Shown here: piece by piece, positions 13,237 to 23,814 of the stretch
How the letters are laid out: the number at the start of each line of letters is the position of its first letter
How positions within the stretch are numbered: position 1 is the first letter of the stretch
The notes under the pieces: model-generated
The model's input: only the letters and a program-made list of their open reading frames with translations
Database searches by the model: none
Told to the model about the DNA's origin: nothing
DNA from: Medicago truncatula
Lineage: Eukaryota > Streptophyta > Magnoliopsida > Fabales > Fabaceae
Length of the DNA: 64,000 nucleotides
Direction: 5' to 3'
Assembly: GCF_003473485.1 (NCBI RefSeq)
Contig: NC_053042.1
Coordinates: 17,132,501 to 17,196,500 of the forward strand
Made by a program: the position numbers and the translations under genes

Positions 13237-13380
13237 TACCAATCCAGGGCATCAAACCCTCAACGTAAGTATTAATATACTTCCAGGGCATCAAGCCCTC
13301 AACTTAGTTGAGCTAAAGCTCCAGGGCATCAAGCCCCCAACGTGGTGAGCAAAGGCTCAAGGGCATCAAGCCCCAACAAT
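13237..13380 (+). repeat. Four tandem units with CCAGGGCATCAAGCCC
   Basis: CCAGGGCATCAAACCCTCAAC, or close variants, begins at about 13247, 13283, 13321 and 13357. Each core GGGCATCAAGCCC can fold (GGGC..GCCC). The units are about 36-38 bp apart and lie inside the solo LTR, in the part that would be the transcribed leader. Confidence 0.7.
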
Positions 13381-13765
13381 GAATGCAAATGCATGGACTC
13401 AACGACTCAGCATCTTAGAAACAACGACCTCGTATAAAAATCCAATAATTTGGAACATCATCTTTCAACTTAGACCGACTCATGCAACTTAGTTAAATAA
13501 CAAACAGCAACATAGGCAGTATGCAAACCAGTTCATGATATAACAATATCAAATACAATACAACAACATCACAACATTCATATATAATTCAAGTAATGCA
13601 TATACAATTATATCACATTATAACCAACACCAAATCATCTTATAACAGCTTCACAGATCATCATTAATATCATAAACAATCTTCATTACGACCCCAAGGT
13701 TCAACTCTCAACAACTCGTGCGACAAAGATCGCAAAATCCTAAACGAGCATTCTGTAACTAGGCA

Positions 13766-14180
13766 ACTCGCGAGGTGAGGGCCTCTACTTGCTATGGCGA
13801 GTTCAGAAAAGTGTGCACTCGCTATGGCGAACTCACTACTCGCCATGGCGAACTGAAAAAGGGTGCTCTCGGGAGTTTGACATTTTTCACTCAAAAATCC
13901 ATCTTTAAACTTTCTCAGGTTCAATCTCAATCTAAAAACTTGCCTAATCATTATTATACGTGTTTAGGCACTCAAAAACATCTAAGGTTCGACTTAAGGG
14001 TCAAAACTACAAAATCATGTTGACTCACTGGTCACACTCGCTATGGCGAGTGAACTGCTCACTATGGCGAGCTGCAGGGTATGACTCACGAGGCGAGAAG
14101 ATGTTGTTCGCGAGGCGAGCGATGAAGTTCATCACTCGTTATGGCGAGGATCATCACTCGGGAGGCGAGCGATGAATGTT
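13766..14180 (+). repeat. Cluster of short palindromic CTCGCTATGGCGAG motifs
   Basis: About ten variants of ACTCGCTATGGCGAGT occur here, for example near 13787, 13819, 13841, 14037, 14060, 14146 and 14157, alternating with a form containing GAGGCGAG. Several are near-perfect 14-bp palindromes. They are far more GC-rich than the rest of the LTR. Confidence 0.75.
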
Positions 14181-14550
14181 GGCTCGGGCAGAAGTGCAGT
14201 TTTCACGAAAATTCACCTAATCACATGGTTTTAAGCCTAACATTGATTCCTGTAATCATCTTATGACTTATCTAAGGTCTGTAAACAGTTTCTACATCAA
14301 TCTAACAGTTCTACATCAATTAATCCTCAATTTCTCACTTTAACCCTAATTCTCCAACTTCTCTAATTCAATCCTACACTTGTTAAATACAACTATAAGA
14401 ATTATACAGATTAATAGAATTGAATGCTAGTCTCACCCTTACCTTAGCAATGAAAATCGCAGCTCTAAAGGTCCTCTTCTCTTCTCTTGGCTTTTTATCC
14501 CTTTTCTCCAAAAACTGATCGTACGTACTCTTTTTCTAAACTAGGTCTCT

Positions 14551-14560
14551 CCTATTTATA
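14551..14560 (-). promoter_or_regulatory. LTR TATA box
   Basis: On the minus strand the sequence reads TATAAATAGG. It lies 250 bp inside the LTR end, where a U3 promoter is expected. It sets the orientation of the solo LTR. Confidence 0.55.
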
Positions 14561-14815
14561 TCTCCTCTATCTATTTTATCTTATTTCTCTTACTCCCCCA
14601 AAACTCTCTAAAATCTCAAAACAACCCCTCAACTCAATATTTATTTTATTTTCAAATCTTATTTTATTAAACAATAAAATAAGTCACAACTCCTCATTAA
14701 ATCACATAAAATCACCTTAAATCACACATATCATATAAATATATTCTAAACTCATCTTAATAAATTCTAGACTCAACTAAATAATTAAATAATTCAAGGA
14801 GGGCGTTACACTGAC

Positions 14816-15725
14816 AGTACATGATTTCCGCATTTTTATTCTTTCATTGTTCGTCGTGCGCGACTCCGTTTTTAAAACCGTTTTCGATCTCGATCGCGCC
14901 AAAATAATCTCAATCACTTAAACCGTTTAAACCCTACTATTCATTCTCATTCTTACTCAAAAACATTTCAATTCAACTTAGCTCAAAACAACTTATTTCA
15001 CGTAATCACTTAAAAACGACTTTTAACTTAAAAACTCGTTTTTTCCGAAATTCAATTTCACACCCAAGACTCACAACCAAAACAAAATTTCATACTCATT
15101 ACTCCTCATTAACAACTTTACCAATAAAATCATAAAGCTCAATTCATCAAACTTCATTTCACGATTAATCATCCATTTCTCACAAAAATTCACCAACAAC
15201 CACGACTTAACCTAAACATCACATTTAACATAATCACTTCCATGAATTTCAACATACAAACATACCCAATCACATAGCAAACAATTAGAACATAGTTTGA
15301 GCAATAATCATCAACAATCTCAAGAACAACTTATTCTATATCATCAAAGATGAGTTTAAGCATGTAAACAACTTAATTTCACAAAGTTCATCATACTCAT
15401 AATTAACATAATTAATTTGCACGAAAATCAGCTTAACACAACACCAATTTCACGAAAGTCACAAAAACAAACATGACCCATAACCACTCTATCACTCATA
15501 ATCTCTAAAAGGTGAATATTAACTTTCCTCTTACCTTAACCTTTCAAAATCTAACTTTAATCTTCAACCTGCTCTCCCTCTTGAGCTCCTACAAGCTAGA
15601 TCTCCCTTTCTCTTAAAATTCTTCTTTCTCCTTCTAACTTTCTATTTTTCTCTCTTATCTCAACTTTGCCCCTTTTCTCTCAAATGTTAGAATGAGCTCT
15701 TAACCTAATTTTCTCAAAGACTACT
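14816..15725 (-). mobile_element. Older host LTR, left segment
   Basis: This is AT-rich noncoding sequence that received both the solo LTR (on its left) and the MULE (on its right). Removing the inserts joins 12460-12598 to this segment and then to 23267-23555, which ends in the LTR-like terminus GGGTCGTTACA. The opposite terminus was not located, so the identification as an LTR is inferential. No coding frame is visible. Confidence 0.45.
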
Positions 15726-15748
15726 TTTCTTGTAGACTATTACTTTTT

Positions 15749-15950
15749 CCACCCATTGGTTACTCATGTACCTTATTTTTTTACGAAAATACCCTTCTAA
15801 AAATGTAATCTGAATTAGTCTGGATTGTATAATCTGAACAGTCTCAGTCCCACCCTATTGATTACTCGTGCACCCTATTTTTTTACGAAAATACCCTTCG
15901 GAAAATGTAATCCGAACCAGTCTGGATTGTATAATCCGAACAATCTCAGT
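15749..15950 (+). repeat. 101-bp tandem duplication in the MULE end
   Basis: Copy 1 (15749-15849) and copy 2 (15850-15950) share CCACCC..TTG.TTACTC.TG and then TTTTTTTACGAAAATACCCT and the palindrome TGGATTGTATAATC. They differ by scattered transitions. Each copy carries one palindromic motif of the kind also found near the other MULE end. Confidence 0.8.
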
Positions 15951-16065
15951 ATAGACAGTACTGGACAGAACTGACAGTTTTTGCATGTTTTTTTTTAAAT
16001 CCATACATTTTTTAAGATAAACAAAATTAAGTTAGAGACAATTATGATAAAGTTGCACCAAAAAA

Positions 16066-16069
<4 letters not shown>

Positions 16070-16100
<31 letters not shown>
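16070..16100. repeat. (AT)n microsatellite
   Basis: About 15 AT units lie inside the MULE between its left palindromes and the gene end. A similar (TA)n of about 12 units lies at 17229-17252 inside the CACTA element. Confidence 0.9.
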
Positions 16101-16102
<2 letters not shown>

Positions 16103-16489
16103 TTATACAAAAAAAAGTTGAATTTATATCATTATAAATTTAACCTAATGATATACATTTTAACTAATGATATAAATTCCCCGAAAAAATTATGATATAC
16201 ATTTAATCTAAACCGCCTCAAGATCTATGTCAATATCATCAAGATTAAAGTTATCTTCCTTTTCAAGCTTCACACCATCTTCAGGCTTCTTCCCAGCAAC
16301 AACCTTTTCTTCTGGATAAAGATTTTCATTAATGTACAAATTTTGGTTATCGCCTATGACTTCAAAACCCGTCGTCCGACATAGTTCATTATACTCGGCC
16401 ATTCGCCTGACATATCTATCAGGCCAGCTTAAGGCATCATCATGAGCGTGTTGTCTCCATAGCGAGCAAGTGGGAGGAATAGGAGAACC

Positions 16490-19400
16490 CACAACAACAT
16501 TTTGGTCTTACAGGAACGCCAAAAAACTGTAGTAAGATGCAAAAAAACCGTTGCGTTTGGGTACCAGAACGCTTTTACCGCTGTGGCAGACTGAGGCGTT
16601 ATGCTTGCCTTTTGCTACGGTTTCCGTTTAAAACGGCCACGACTAACATATAACCGTAGTCTTATCTTAGCTTTGTAAAACGGTTTTCAAAATTCTATAA
16701 AGCTACGCTTTTCCTTCGTTTCCATTTAAAATCCGTAGTGAATTAAAACTTTAGAGAACACTTATTTACTGGCAATTGCAACGGTTCTGGTACGTGGAGG
16801 ATTAGAAATCCGTTCTTGATAAATATTCTCGTAAACTACAACAACGGTTTCTCACCGTTTCAATAAAGAAAAGAATTTTTCTAAAAAATAATCGTGGACC
16901 AATTATTTTGGTCACGGTGATTCTCACTTTCAAAAAACCTTGTAATAATTATAAATTAACTTAAACAATAATATTCATGCAATTTTTTACATGTAATATC
17001 TCGAATTAAACAACTATATAACAAAATGAAATACTTGTTAAATATATATAAAAATATATTGTTTTGTTAATCTTTAATGAATAGATTAAGATTATCTTTG
17101 ATCACAATTAACATCTTTGATATATATATAAACACAGACATCTATATCTTTTCATCTTGTTCTTCCAAATCTTCAAAATTTTCATTGATATCATCATTAT
17201 TCATCTGCAAAATAAAAGTAAAGTGTTCAATATATATATATATATATATATACAAACTTCTTATAAATAAAAGAGAGTTGGAGTTGATGTATGGAATCAA
17301 GATAGTGTAAAGAAAGACTATTGTAAATAAGAAAAGGAGTACATCAACATTAAAATGATGCATAAAACTAAAACAGACTCATACCTATTAATCATTAAAA
17401 AGAATGATGAACTAAGACCTATACACCCTCTCTCATTCTTGATTTGTAACAAACCTACTGATGCATAAGTTTTAAACATAAATTCTATTTAAAATATAAT
17501 ACCAAACAAATTAAAAAAAAGGATAATGAAGGAAAAGTGGTGGATTAAAAGGAACTGCTGATGATTTTTGAGGAAAGGGACTGCATAGAGTGAAATTTAA
17601 GATCCCTAAATCGAAGATAAGATAATTACAAACATAGGCAAGCTTGGAATCACATGATAACTTCATACATTATTCATGAAAGTGACATCTGCTTGGAAAA
17701 TGCCTTTAGAGAATTTGAAGTACATTTCAGAAAAATGTCATTCTACATGAATTTTGAATACATTTCAGTCCTTTGAGAATATTAACTTTCTAGTAATCCT
17801 ACTTTAAAATATGTGTTTGAAATTTGCATGAATTTTTCTCTATGCAGAGATTTACCTTTCTAAGTGTTTATTTGAAAAAATTCATGTCAATTAATATTAG
17901 CTTTGATTATGATAATATTTCTAAAAAGTGTACCGAGTTGTTTGTTTAGATATTCTTAACAAAAAAACACTTTCTAGGAAGGGAGTATGATGATTTAGTT
18001 ATTTCTCCACTCAGTATGGGGTATCTTAGCCAAGTTATCCTTGGCAAATGATATAATACCTTTGTTGGGATCAGAAGCATATATCAGTCATATATATCAC
18101 TATTGAGAATCCATATATTGGATCAGAGACCATGAAAATACTGCTTAAATTGAAAATGAAGTAGAAATTGAAAATAAACTAAACAAACATCTTTGTACAC
18201 TGCTAGTAGAGTTAATTTTCAAAATTTCACTAGTCTTCAACAAAACTCACTAAAAATTACAGCTATCAACACATGTGAAATCCAAATACTCACTAAACAC
18301 TTATATTAATTAATTAAAAATAAAGGAACCCATCAACTAAACACTAACCATAGCTTAATATTTTACACAAAAAAGAGGATTGAATTAACAATGAAGTACC
18401 TAATACTAAAGTATCAGGAAAAATTAAAATTCTACAAAATCAAAATTGGTAAAATTGATGATCAAATACACAATCCTAATAGCTCAGCACTAACAAAATT
18501 GAAATTTAAGAAATAAAACACCACAAAAACAAACCAAATTGAATTGAGACTGGAAGAAGACTTACGGTGGTGAGATTGGGAAGAAGACTTAAGCACCATA
18601 TTTTTGAATGGGTTCAACGCTATTGAAGCTCTTGAGATTTTCGAATGGCTTCTGAGGTTCGAAATAAACCAAAATATATAAATCATATTGCATACAATAC
18701 ATTTAAGTCGTAATAAACCAAAAACGAATCGTTCAAAATTTAAACTACATAATATATAAACTAACATACCTATAGATGCACTTTACGCTTTCCGAGTGAA
18801 ATTAACAAAAGAAATTAACAAAATATATATTATCACAGGTTCTACTGTCACAGTATCCTAACACATCTAATTACATAAGTAATACAGTTTCATTGTTCTA
18901 TTGTCACAAGTTCATTATAAAAAATTATGTAAAATATTATCACAGGTTCTACTGTCACAGTAGCCTAACACATCTTTGTTTCATTGTTTTAGAACTACTA
19001 CAGTTTCCATTGCTTTCTGCTTATTATTCTCTTTTAGGAAAAAAGTTTTGCATCAGATAGCATGAAAAACAAATTGAAACAATAAAATAGTCTTCAGTTG
19101 TTATTTGTTAACAAATTTAGATGAGAAAACAATGTAGTACTGTTATCACTTTGCATCGCTGGATATTACAAGCTTATGGCATCAATTTGATAGAAAAGAA
19201 TGAGTAATTTTAATAACACTAAAAACAACACAATCCCACTGCAAATAACCCTAAAAACAACAGATGGAAGGAAAAATCATTGCAATCAACTAAAAAACAT
19301 ATGTAATCATCAAATCAGAATCAGAATTGAAGACAATTACATTCAATTTCACATTAACTTACAAGTTACAACAATTAGGGTTTGTTGTGGAGAGAGATGT

Positions 19401-20076
19401 CTCTAAACTAAAGAATCAAAACAGAAGATGGAGGAGTATGCAGTGGTGATGGATGGAGAAGGAGGAGAGTGGTCGCGGCTCACCAGCGGTGGTGTGGTGG
19501 TGGATGTAATGTTCGGTCGCTTGCTTTGGTTGGGAGAAGATTCGCGTTCTCAGACGAAAGAGAAAGGGTTCGATCAGCTTATGCGTTTTTTTCTTTTTTT
19601 TGGTGAAGGGATCAGCTTATGCGTTTCTTTTTGGATATTGTATTTTTATAATTTTTCTTTTTATTCTTTTTTTTAGTTTTTATTAAATAATAGAGTTTTT
19701 TTTTTTTTTTAAAGCAAATTGTTTTTTTTTCAAAGGGCTGTTGGGTATTTGGTTTTTAGAACGGTATTTTTTGTTATATTAAGATTTTTTTGTTACAATT
19801 TTTAAGAACGGTATTTAACAAAGTTGTTACTCGTACTTTTATTAAAGATAATTAAAAATTATACCAGAACGGTTAATACATGTTGATAAAAATAACAAAT
19901 AAAAATCCGTTCTCGTTTCTTATACCACAACGCTTTTCAGTTGTTACAAATAAATTTAAAAAATATCATACGCTACTAAAACAGAATCAGAAAATCGTTG
20001 TCCATGGGACTCTACCAGAACAATTTTTTTACCTTCCAAAATTTAGGCGTTGTCGTAGAGCCAAAATGTTGTAGGG
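16490..20076. mobile_element. CACTA-type element inserted in the MULE gene
   Basis: The ends CACAACAACATTTTGG (16490) and CCAAAATGTTGTAGGG (20076) are inverted repeats. Each is one base away from CACTACAACATTTTGG, the En/Spm-type start. The target duplication is exact and 3 bp (ACC at 16487-16489 and 20077-20079), as expected for CACTA. Subterminal regions (16500-16870 and 19740-20040) are rich in AACGGT/ACCGTT/ACAACG motifs. No TNP1/TNP2-type transposase is visible; the interior is AT-rich, so it is non-autonomous. The open frame 19428-19676 (Gly/Val-rich, no recognised motif) might be a captured or relic exon. Confidence 0.85.
18828..18975 (+). repeat. Tandem duplication inside the CACTA element
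   Basis: ATTATCACAGGTTCTACTGT followed by CACAGTA.CCTAACACATCT occurs at about 18828 and 18938 (period about 110 bp). A second short repeat, GATCAGCTTATGCGTTT, occurs at about 19573 and 19611. Confidence 0.75.
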
Positions 20077-20470
20077 ACCACTCTTCGAATGTATAATCAT
20101 GAAATGGTTGTCATTCACATGTGTCAAACACATTAATCGCTCAACAAGTGGCGGTTCACCCCATAGAGGAAAAAAAGGTTTCAGATCGCCCTTTCTAAGT
20201 GGACAGTAGAACAACGACGTGGTTGTATTATTGTGCAATGAGAAAACCCATATCTGCATGGTCATCCATTTATCCGGTGGTGCAGGACCGATATGACGTA
20301 GTCTTCGGCAAAACAAACTGTCGGAATTGTTCTTTAATATGCAACTTCAAGTTGTAGTCCACGTTCTTGAACTGGGCCTAGAATGCGTTTTAAAAACAGC
20401 CAGATTAAGAAGTAATGGAAAAAACATGCAATTTGTGAAAAATGTGCTCTCTGCATCTGTACTGATGCAT

Positions 20471-20642
20471 TTCAGATTACATAATTCGGAAAGATTTAGT
20501 ACATTTCGGATTATGTAATCTGAATGAATACGATACACCCCATGCATTCGTCCTAGTTCACGTCGCATGGGGCGTAAATGTGATATTTCCGGATTTCATA
20601 ATCCGGAATTTGCAAAACCGGCTCCGTATTATGAAATCCGAA
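20471..20642. repeat. Cluster of four approximately 20-bp palindromes (MULE interior)
   Basis: The units are TTCAGATTACATAATTCGGA (20471), TTCGGATTATGTAATCTGAA (20505), TTCCGGATTTCATAATCCGG (20587) and TCCGTATTATGAAATCCGA (20623). The consensus is close to TTCCGGATTAYRTAATCCGGAA. They lie between the SWIM-like and OTU-like parts of the MULE gene. Confidence 0.8.
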
Positions 20643-22662
20643 GTGCATCAGTACATACAGATAACATAAAAACTTGGCAGAACAGAGGCAGAAAGTCAAG
20701 AAAATACCTGAAGCAAATCTTATTCCGGTAGCAGAGAGATGTCTTCCTTCCTATCCTTCATGTCAACCTCATACTTAAACCTCAACCTCTTTTAGTAAGT
20801 GTGAATTTCATCCAAACGAATGGTGATGTTGTTCTTGATCTTCAATGCAATCACCACGCACACGACAATCCGAAAGTGATCTGACTCAAACAACCAAATT
20901 TGGATTTATCCGTTCCGATATCGAGTGCTCGATCGGCCTCGTCTGCGATATAATGCAAAACTTTTCTTGATATGTTTTGAATCAAGTTAGACCATAAACG
21001 CTTTCCATTGAATCTATGTTCAAGCATGATAATGCTCGTCTGGAAGGAAACGCGTGTGTGAGTATGTTGTGACTGACTCTAGCATGTCGTGAACGGATTC
21101 CCAGTTTGTACTTAAATCACCCATGATGTTAGTCAGATAGTTTTTCAACCGGTTGTATGCAGATTCAACTCTGTTAGTTGTAGTATTCTCCATATGCATG
21201 ACTTGATTCACCCAATACTTCACTGGACCCAACATAGTACTTTCAACATATTCCACAAACTTGTGCCATTTTTCGCAAACAACTTTGAACCGGTTACAAT
21301 TATCAACATACGTTTTTTCCGTATCAGAATCCATAATATCCTCCCATGCACGCATGATCGTCTTCACCATTGAATTTGGCTTTATAACTTTGCCATCCTT
21401 GCCTTTGAGATCATTCACTTTGCAATCCGTCTTACACTTTGCTCTTACATTCCTTTCAATATGATACTCACACAACAAAGCAGTAGACTCAGGGAAAACG
21501 GTATCCACATCATTCATCAAAGCATTGTCATGATCCGTGACAACTACTTTGGGGTAAAGATCTTTGGAATGCAACAGTTTGCGACACCTCTCAAGAGCCC
21601 AAGTAACGTGTTCTTCCTTCTCATACATCATATAAGTAAATCCTATGGAGAATATCAGCTGGGTAAAAGTGTTAGCGACAAACTCAAGCAATGGAAGACG
21701 GTACTTGTTGGTATTATATGTGGAATCCAACACAAGCCCCGTAGAGAATGTGTTAAACAACTTGATACCGTTCGGGTGCGCCCAAAATATATCACTAATA
21801 TAATCAAAATCACGATAATTCCTACAAGTGTACACATACTCATTCTCAACCAACGATTTCAAGAGATGTTGCATGTCGGTTCTCAAACCCCTAATCCTAT
21901 ACCGGTGAGTAGCATTATAAACATGCTTGATTGTAGTTGAAGTGTGTTTGTTCCTCTTCCTTAAGTTGGTAAGCATTTGCCTCGGAGGAACCTTCGGCTC
22001 AGCCATCTCATAAAGGTGCACACGTTCATTTGGATTTAGACTTCCGACAGTTTTATGACCTTTCAGCACATCTGCCATGTCATGGTTGTGTGTACCGTAA
22101 CCAACTTTGATGCTCAAATCACACTCACCAGCAATCAACAAATAACCTCTCAGCCGAAACGTACACTCGCATTTAACTGAACCTGCAATTTTGCACCGAG
22201 TCTTCCTCTTGTACTCCCTGTATGAACCTCCTATTTCACATATCACGGTAACAAATGCACTTCTTCCATTGTCATCTTTATCGGATTTACCAATGACGAT
22301 TGTAAATCCAAGCTTCCTTGCTTTCTCTCGAACCTACTCCAACAAATCATTCCGCGTAGAAAACTTTTTGTTTGTGGTAAAATGTTCTTCATGATTAATA
22401 CAAACAACAGGAGGAATAGGAGTAAGTACATCACCATCTACTTCTGCATCACCTAAGAAAATATCATGTTTCGGTGTTGGTGGTGGGGGGATCGACTTTG
22501 GCATTTTCGGGATCATCTAAAACTTCAAGTGAAACAACCGGCAACACACTAGAAGGTACAATATCAGGTTGTTTGTCAATGGAGGCATCAACGAGAACAT
22601 CCATTACTGAAACAGTGCAAGAGTAAGGTTAGAAAATGCACATAGTTTTTATACTGGTGTTG

Positions 22663-23192
22663 TTCGAATTTCATAATTCGAAATACATTGTTAGTTTCTG
22701 GATTACATATTCCAAACTGCTCCAATATAGATTACCTAACGTGATCGAAAGGAAAGCACCTAGAATTCGAATGAGGGAAGGTTTATATACACATTACCTT
22801 TGCATTCAGTCGAGAATGATGATGTTAAGGCATCTTGATGACCAGATTGCTGCTCCAAATCACAATTTCGCGCAAAATGGTGTGTTTCTAAAGGTGTAGG
22901 GAGTGTTGGGAGAGAAAGGTGGTGAACTGCAGCTAGGTTCTGGGATGTCTTATATATTCAAGGTTTCCGGATTACGTAATTCGGAAACTTCCGTTACTTT
23001 TCCCGCTTTTTTTAAATATTAGGGATTTTGAATTTTATATTCTGGATAAAGTATACTGTGTCCGGACTACATACTCCGGAAAGGTTTACACCCTTCTATT
23101 GGCCAGGATCAAACTTTGACATAGCACAACACATGTTTTGAAACATTTTGAATTTCGTAATCCAAAACGTGTCCGGATTGTGTGATCCAAAC
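22663..23192. repeat. Cluster of six or seven approximately 20-bp palindromes (MULE right end)
   Basis: Units: 22663 TTCGAATTTCATAATTCGAA (perfect), 22696 CTGGATTACATATTCCA type, 22964 TTTCCGGATTACGTAATTCGGA type, about 23029 GAATTTTATATTCTGGA, 23061 TCCGGACTACATACTCCGGA, 23147 TTTGAATTTCGTAATCCAAA and 23171 TCCGGATTGTGTGATCCAAA. Two more lie at the left end (15821 and 15921). They sit in the MULE upstream region, in the position expected of transposase or regulatory sites. Confidence 0.8.
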
Positions 23193-23266
23193 AAGAAGTA
23201 ATTTGGTCAAGCGCACAGGGCGCGCAAGAATGGACAAGGGTGGGAAAAGTAATAGTCTTTTTTATA

Positions 23267-23555
23267 TACTCTTGGGCTTAGTCACACTCACTAATGGGCT
23301 TAGCAAACTTTCTACCACTCATAAAATGTTACTACACAATTACCTCATTAAAACCCCCACTATTACTCATACACCACTATTCTATTAATTATCCGAGTTA
23401 CTACCAACTTCCTTACATACTCTCCATACCCAAAATTACTAAAATACCCTTAATTTCTATAAACCCCAATTAACCCAATAAATAAAACACACCAATTAAT
23501 TAAATAATAAAAAAAGCTATTAAATAATTAAAATCCTAAAATTGGGTCGTTACAA
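23267..23555 (-). mobile_element. Older host LTR, right segment and terminus
   Basis: This noncoding segment ends in TTGGGTCGTTACA, an LTR-type terminus resembling that of the solo LTR at 14810 (AAATAATTAAA...GGGCGTTACA). It is interpreted as the part of the host LTR displaced by the MULE. The next 260 bp (23556-23814) have no recognised content. Confidence 0.45.
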
Positions 23556-23814
23556 TATTCTCTTGTTGCATCATAAGTCATACGATATTTCTTCTTTTGG
23601 TAAGACAAAGAGCATAATGTTTATTTCTTCTCAATGATGCAAATCTGGATATAAATATAAAGTTCACTTTTTGTCCTTTTGCTTGATTGCCATTTTGATG
23701 AAGATAATTATTTGTGAAACTAGAACGTTCTTGAGAGCTTTCTTAATGAAACATTTCTCACAAAACACATTAGTAGATAACAAGATAAAATAATTTTTAT
23801 ATGTGTGTAATCCT

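Larger units (their letters stand above)
12599..14810 (-). mobile_element. Solo LTR (gypsy type), 2.2 kb, 5-bp target duplication
   Basis: The terminal repeats TGTAACACCC (12599) and GGGCGTTACA (14810) are inverted with one mismatch. They are flanked by the exact duplication CTGAC (12594-12598 and 14811-14815), the hallmark of LTR integrase. There is no internal coding region, primer site or second LTR, so this is a solo LTR left by recombination or a very short non-autonomous element. Orientation is taken from a TATA box on the minus strand 250 bp from the right end. Short open frames inside are by chance. Confidence 0.88.
16208..22516 (-). pseudogene. MULE transposase gene with FAR1-like, SWIM-like and OTU-like regions, broken
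   Basis: Read on the minus strand from 22516: a proline-rich start, then a FAR1-type zinc-binding region (..FTIVIGKSDKDDNGR.., C..C, THNHD), split by TAG at 22334-22336 where relatives have W (NDLLE-stop-VREKARKLG). The MULE DDE transposase core follows in a 408-codon frame (21020-22246): LVLDSTYNTNKYRLPLLEF, KVVVTDHDNALMNDV, LLCEYHIERNVR. Beyond a frameshift at about 21020 a SWIM-like stretch (FGCLSQITFGLSCACVV) and IRLDEIHTY are readable at about 20780-20910. An OTU-like C-terminal region, KWMTM and HVNDNHFMIIH (a likely catalytic His), runs to 20080, is interrupted by the CACTA element, and resumes at 16486 with PIPPTCSLWRQHAHDDALSW. Multiple frameshifts make it dead. Confidence 0.85.
15735..23257 (-). 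mobile_element. MULE (Mutator-like) transposon, 7.5 kb including inserts
   Basis: The terminal inverted repeats GACTATTACTTTTTCCACCC (15735-15754) and GGGTGGGAAAAGTAATAGTC (23238-23257) match at 19 of 20 positions. The flanking 9-mers TTTCTTGTA and TTTTTTATA match at 7 of 9, consistent with an old Mutator target duplication. Inside lie the decayed FAR1-type/transposase/OTU-like gene on the minus strand, repeated short palindromes near both ends, and a CACTA insertion. Without that insertion the MULE would be about 3.9 kb. Confidence 0.8.

Noticed and set aside
13670..14175. Three overlapping open frames in the solo LTR
   Set aside because: They read the CTCGCTATGGCGAG repeat in different frames; no start context or similarity.
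19428..19676. 82-codon frame MEEYAVVMDGEGGEW.. in the CACTA element
   Set aside because: Could be a relic exon, but there is no recognised domain and it ends in a T-rich run; mentioned within the element only.
21261..21940. Plus-strand open frames (67 and 159 codons) across the MULE
   Set aside because: Antisense shadows of the transposase; no family motif.
23258..23270. TATATAAAAAG on the minus strand as an LTR TATA box
   Set aside because: It straddles the MULE right border and its target duplication, so it was not present in the intact host LTR.
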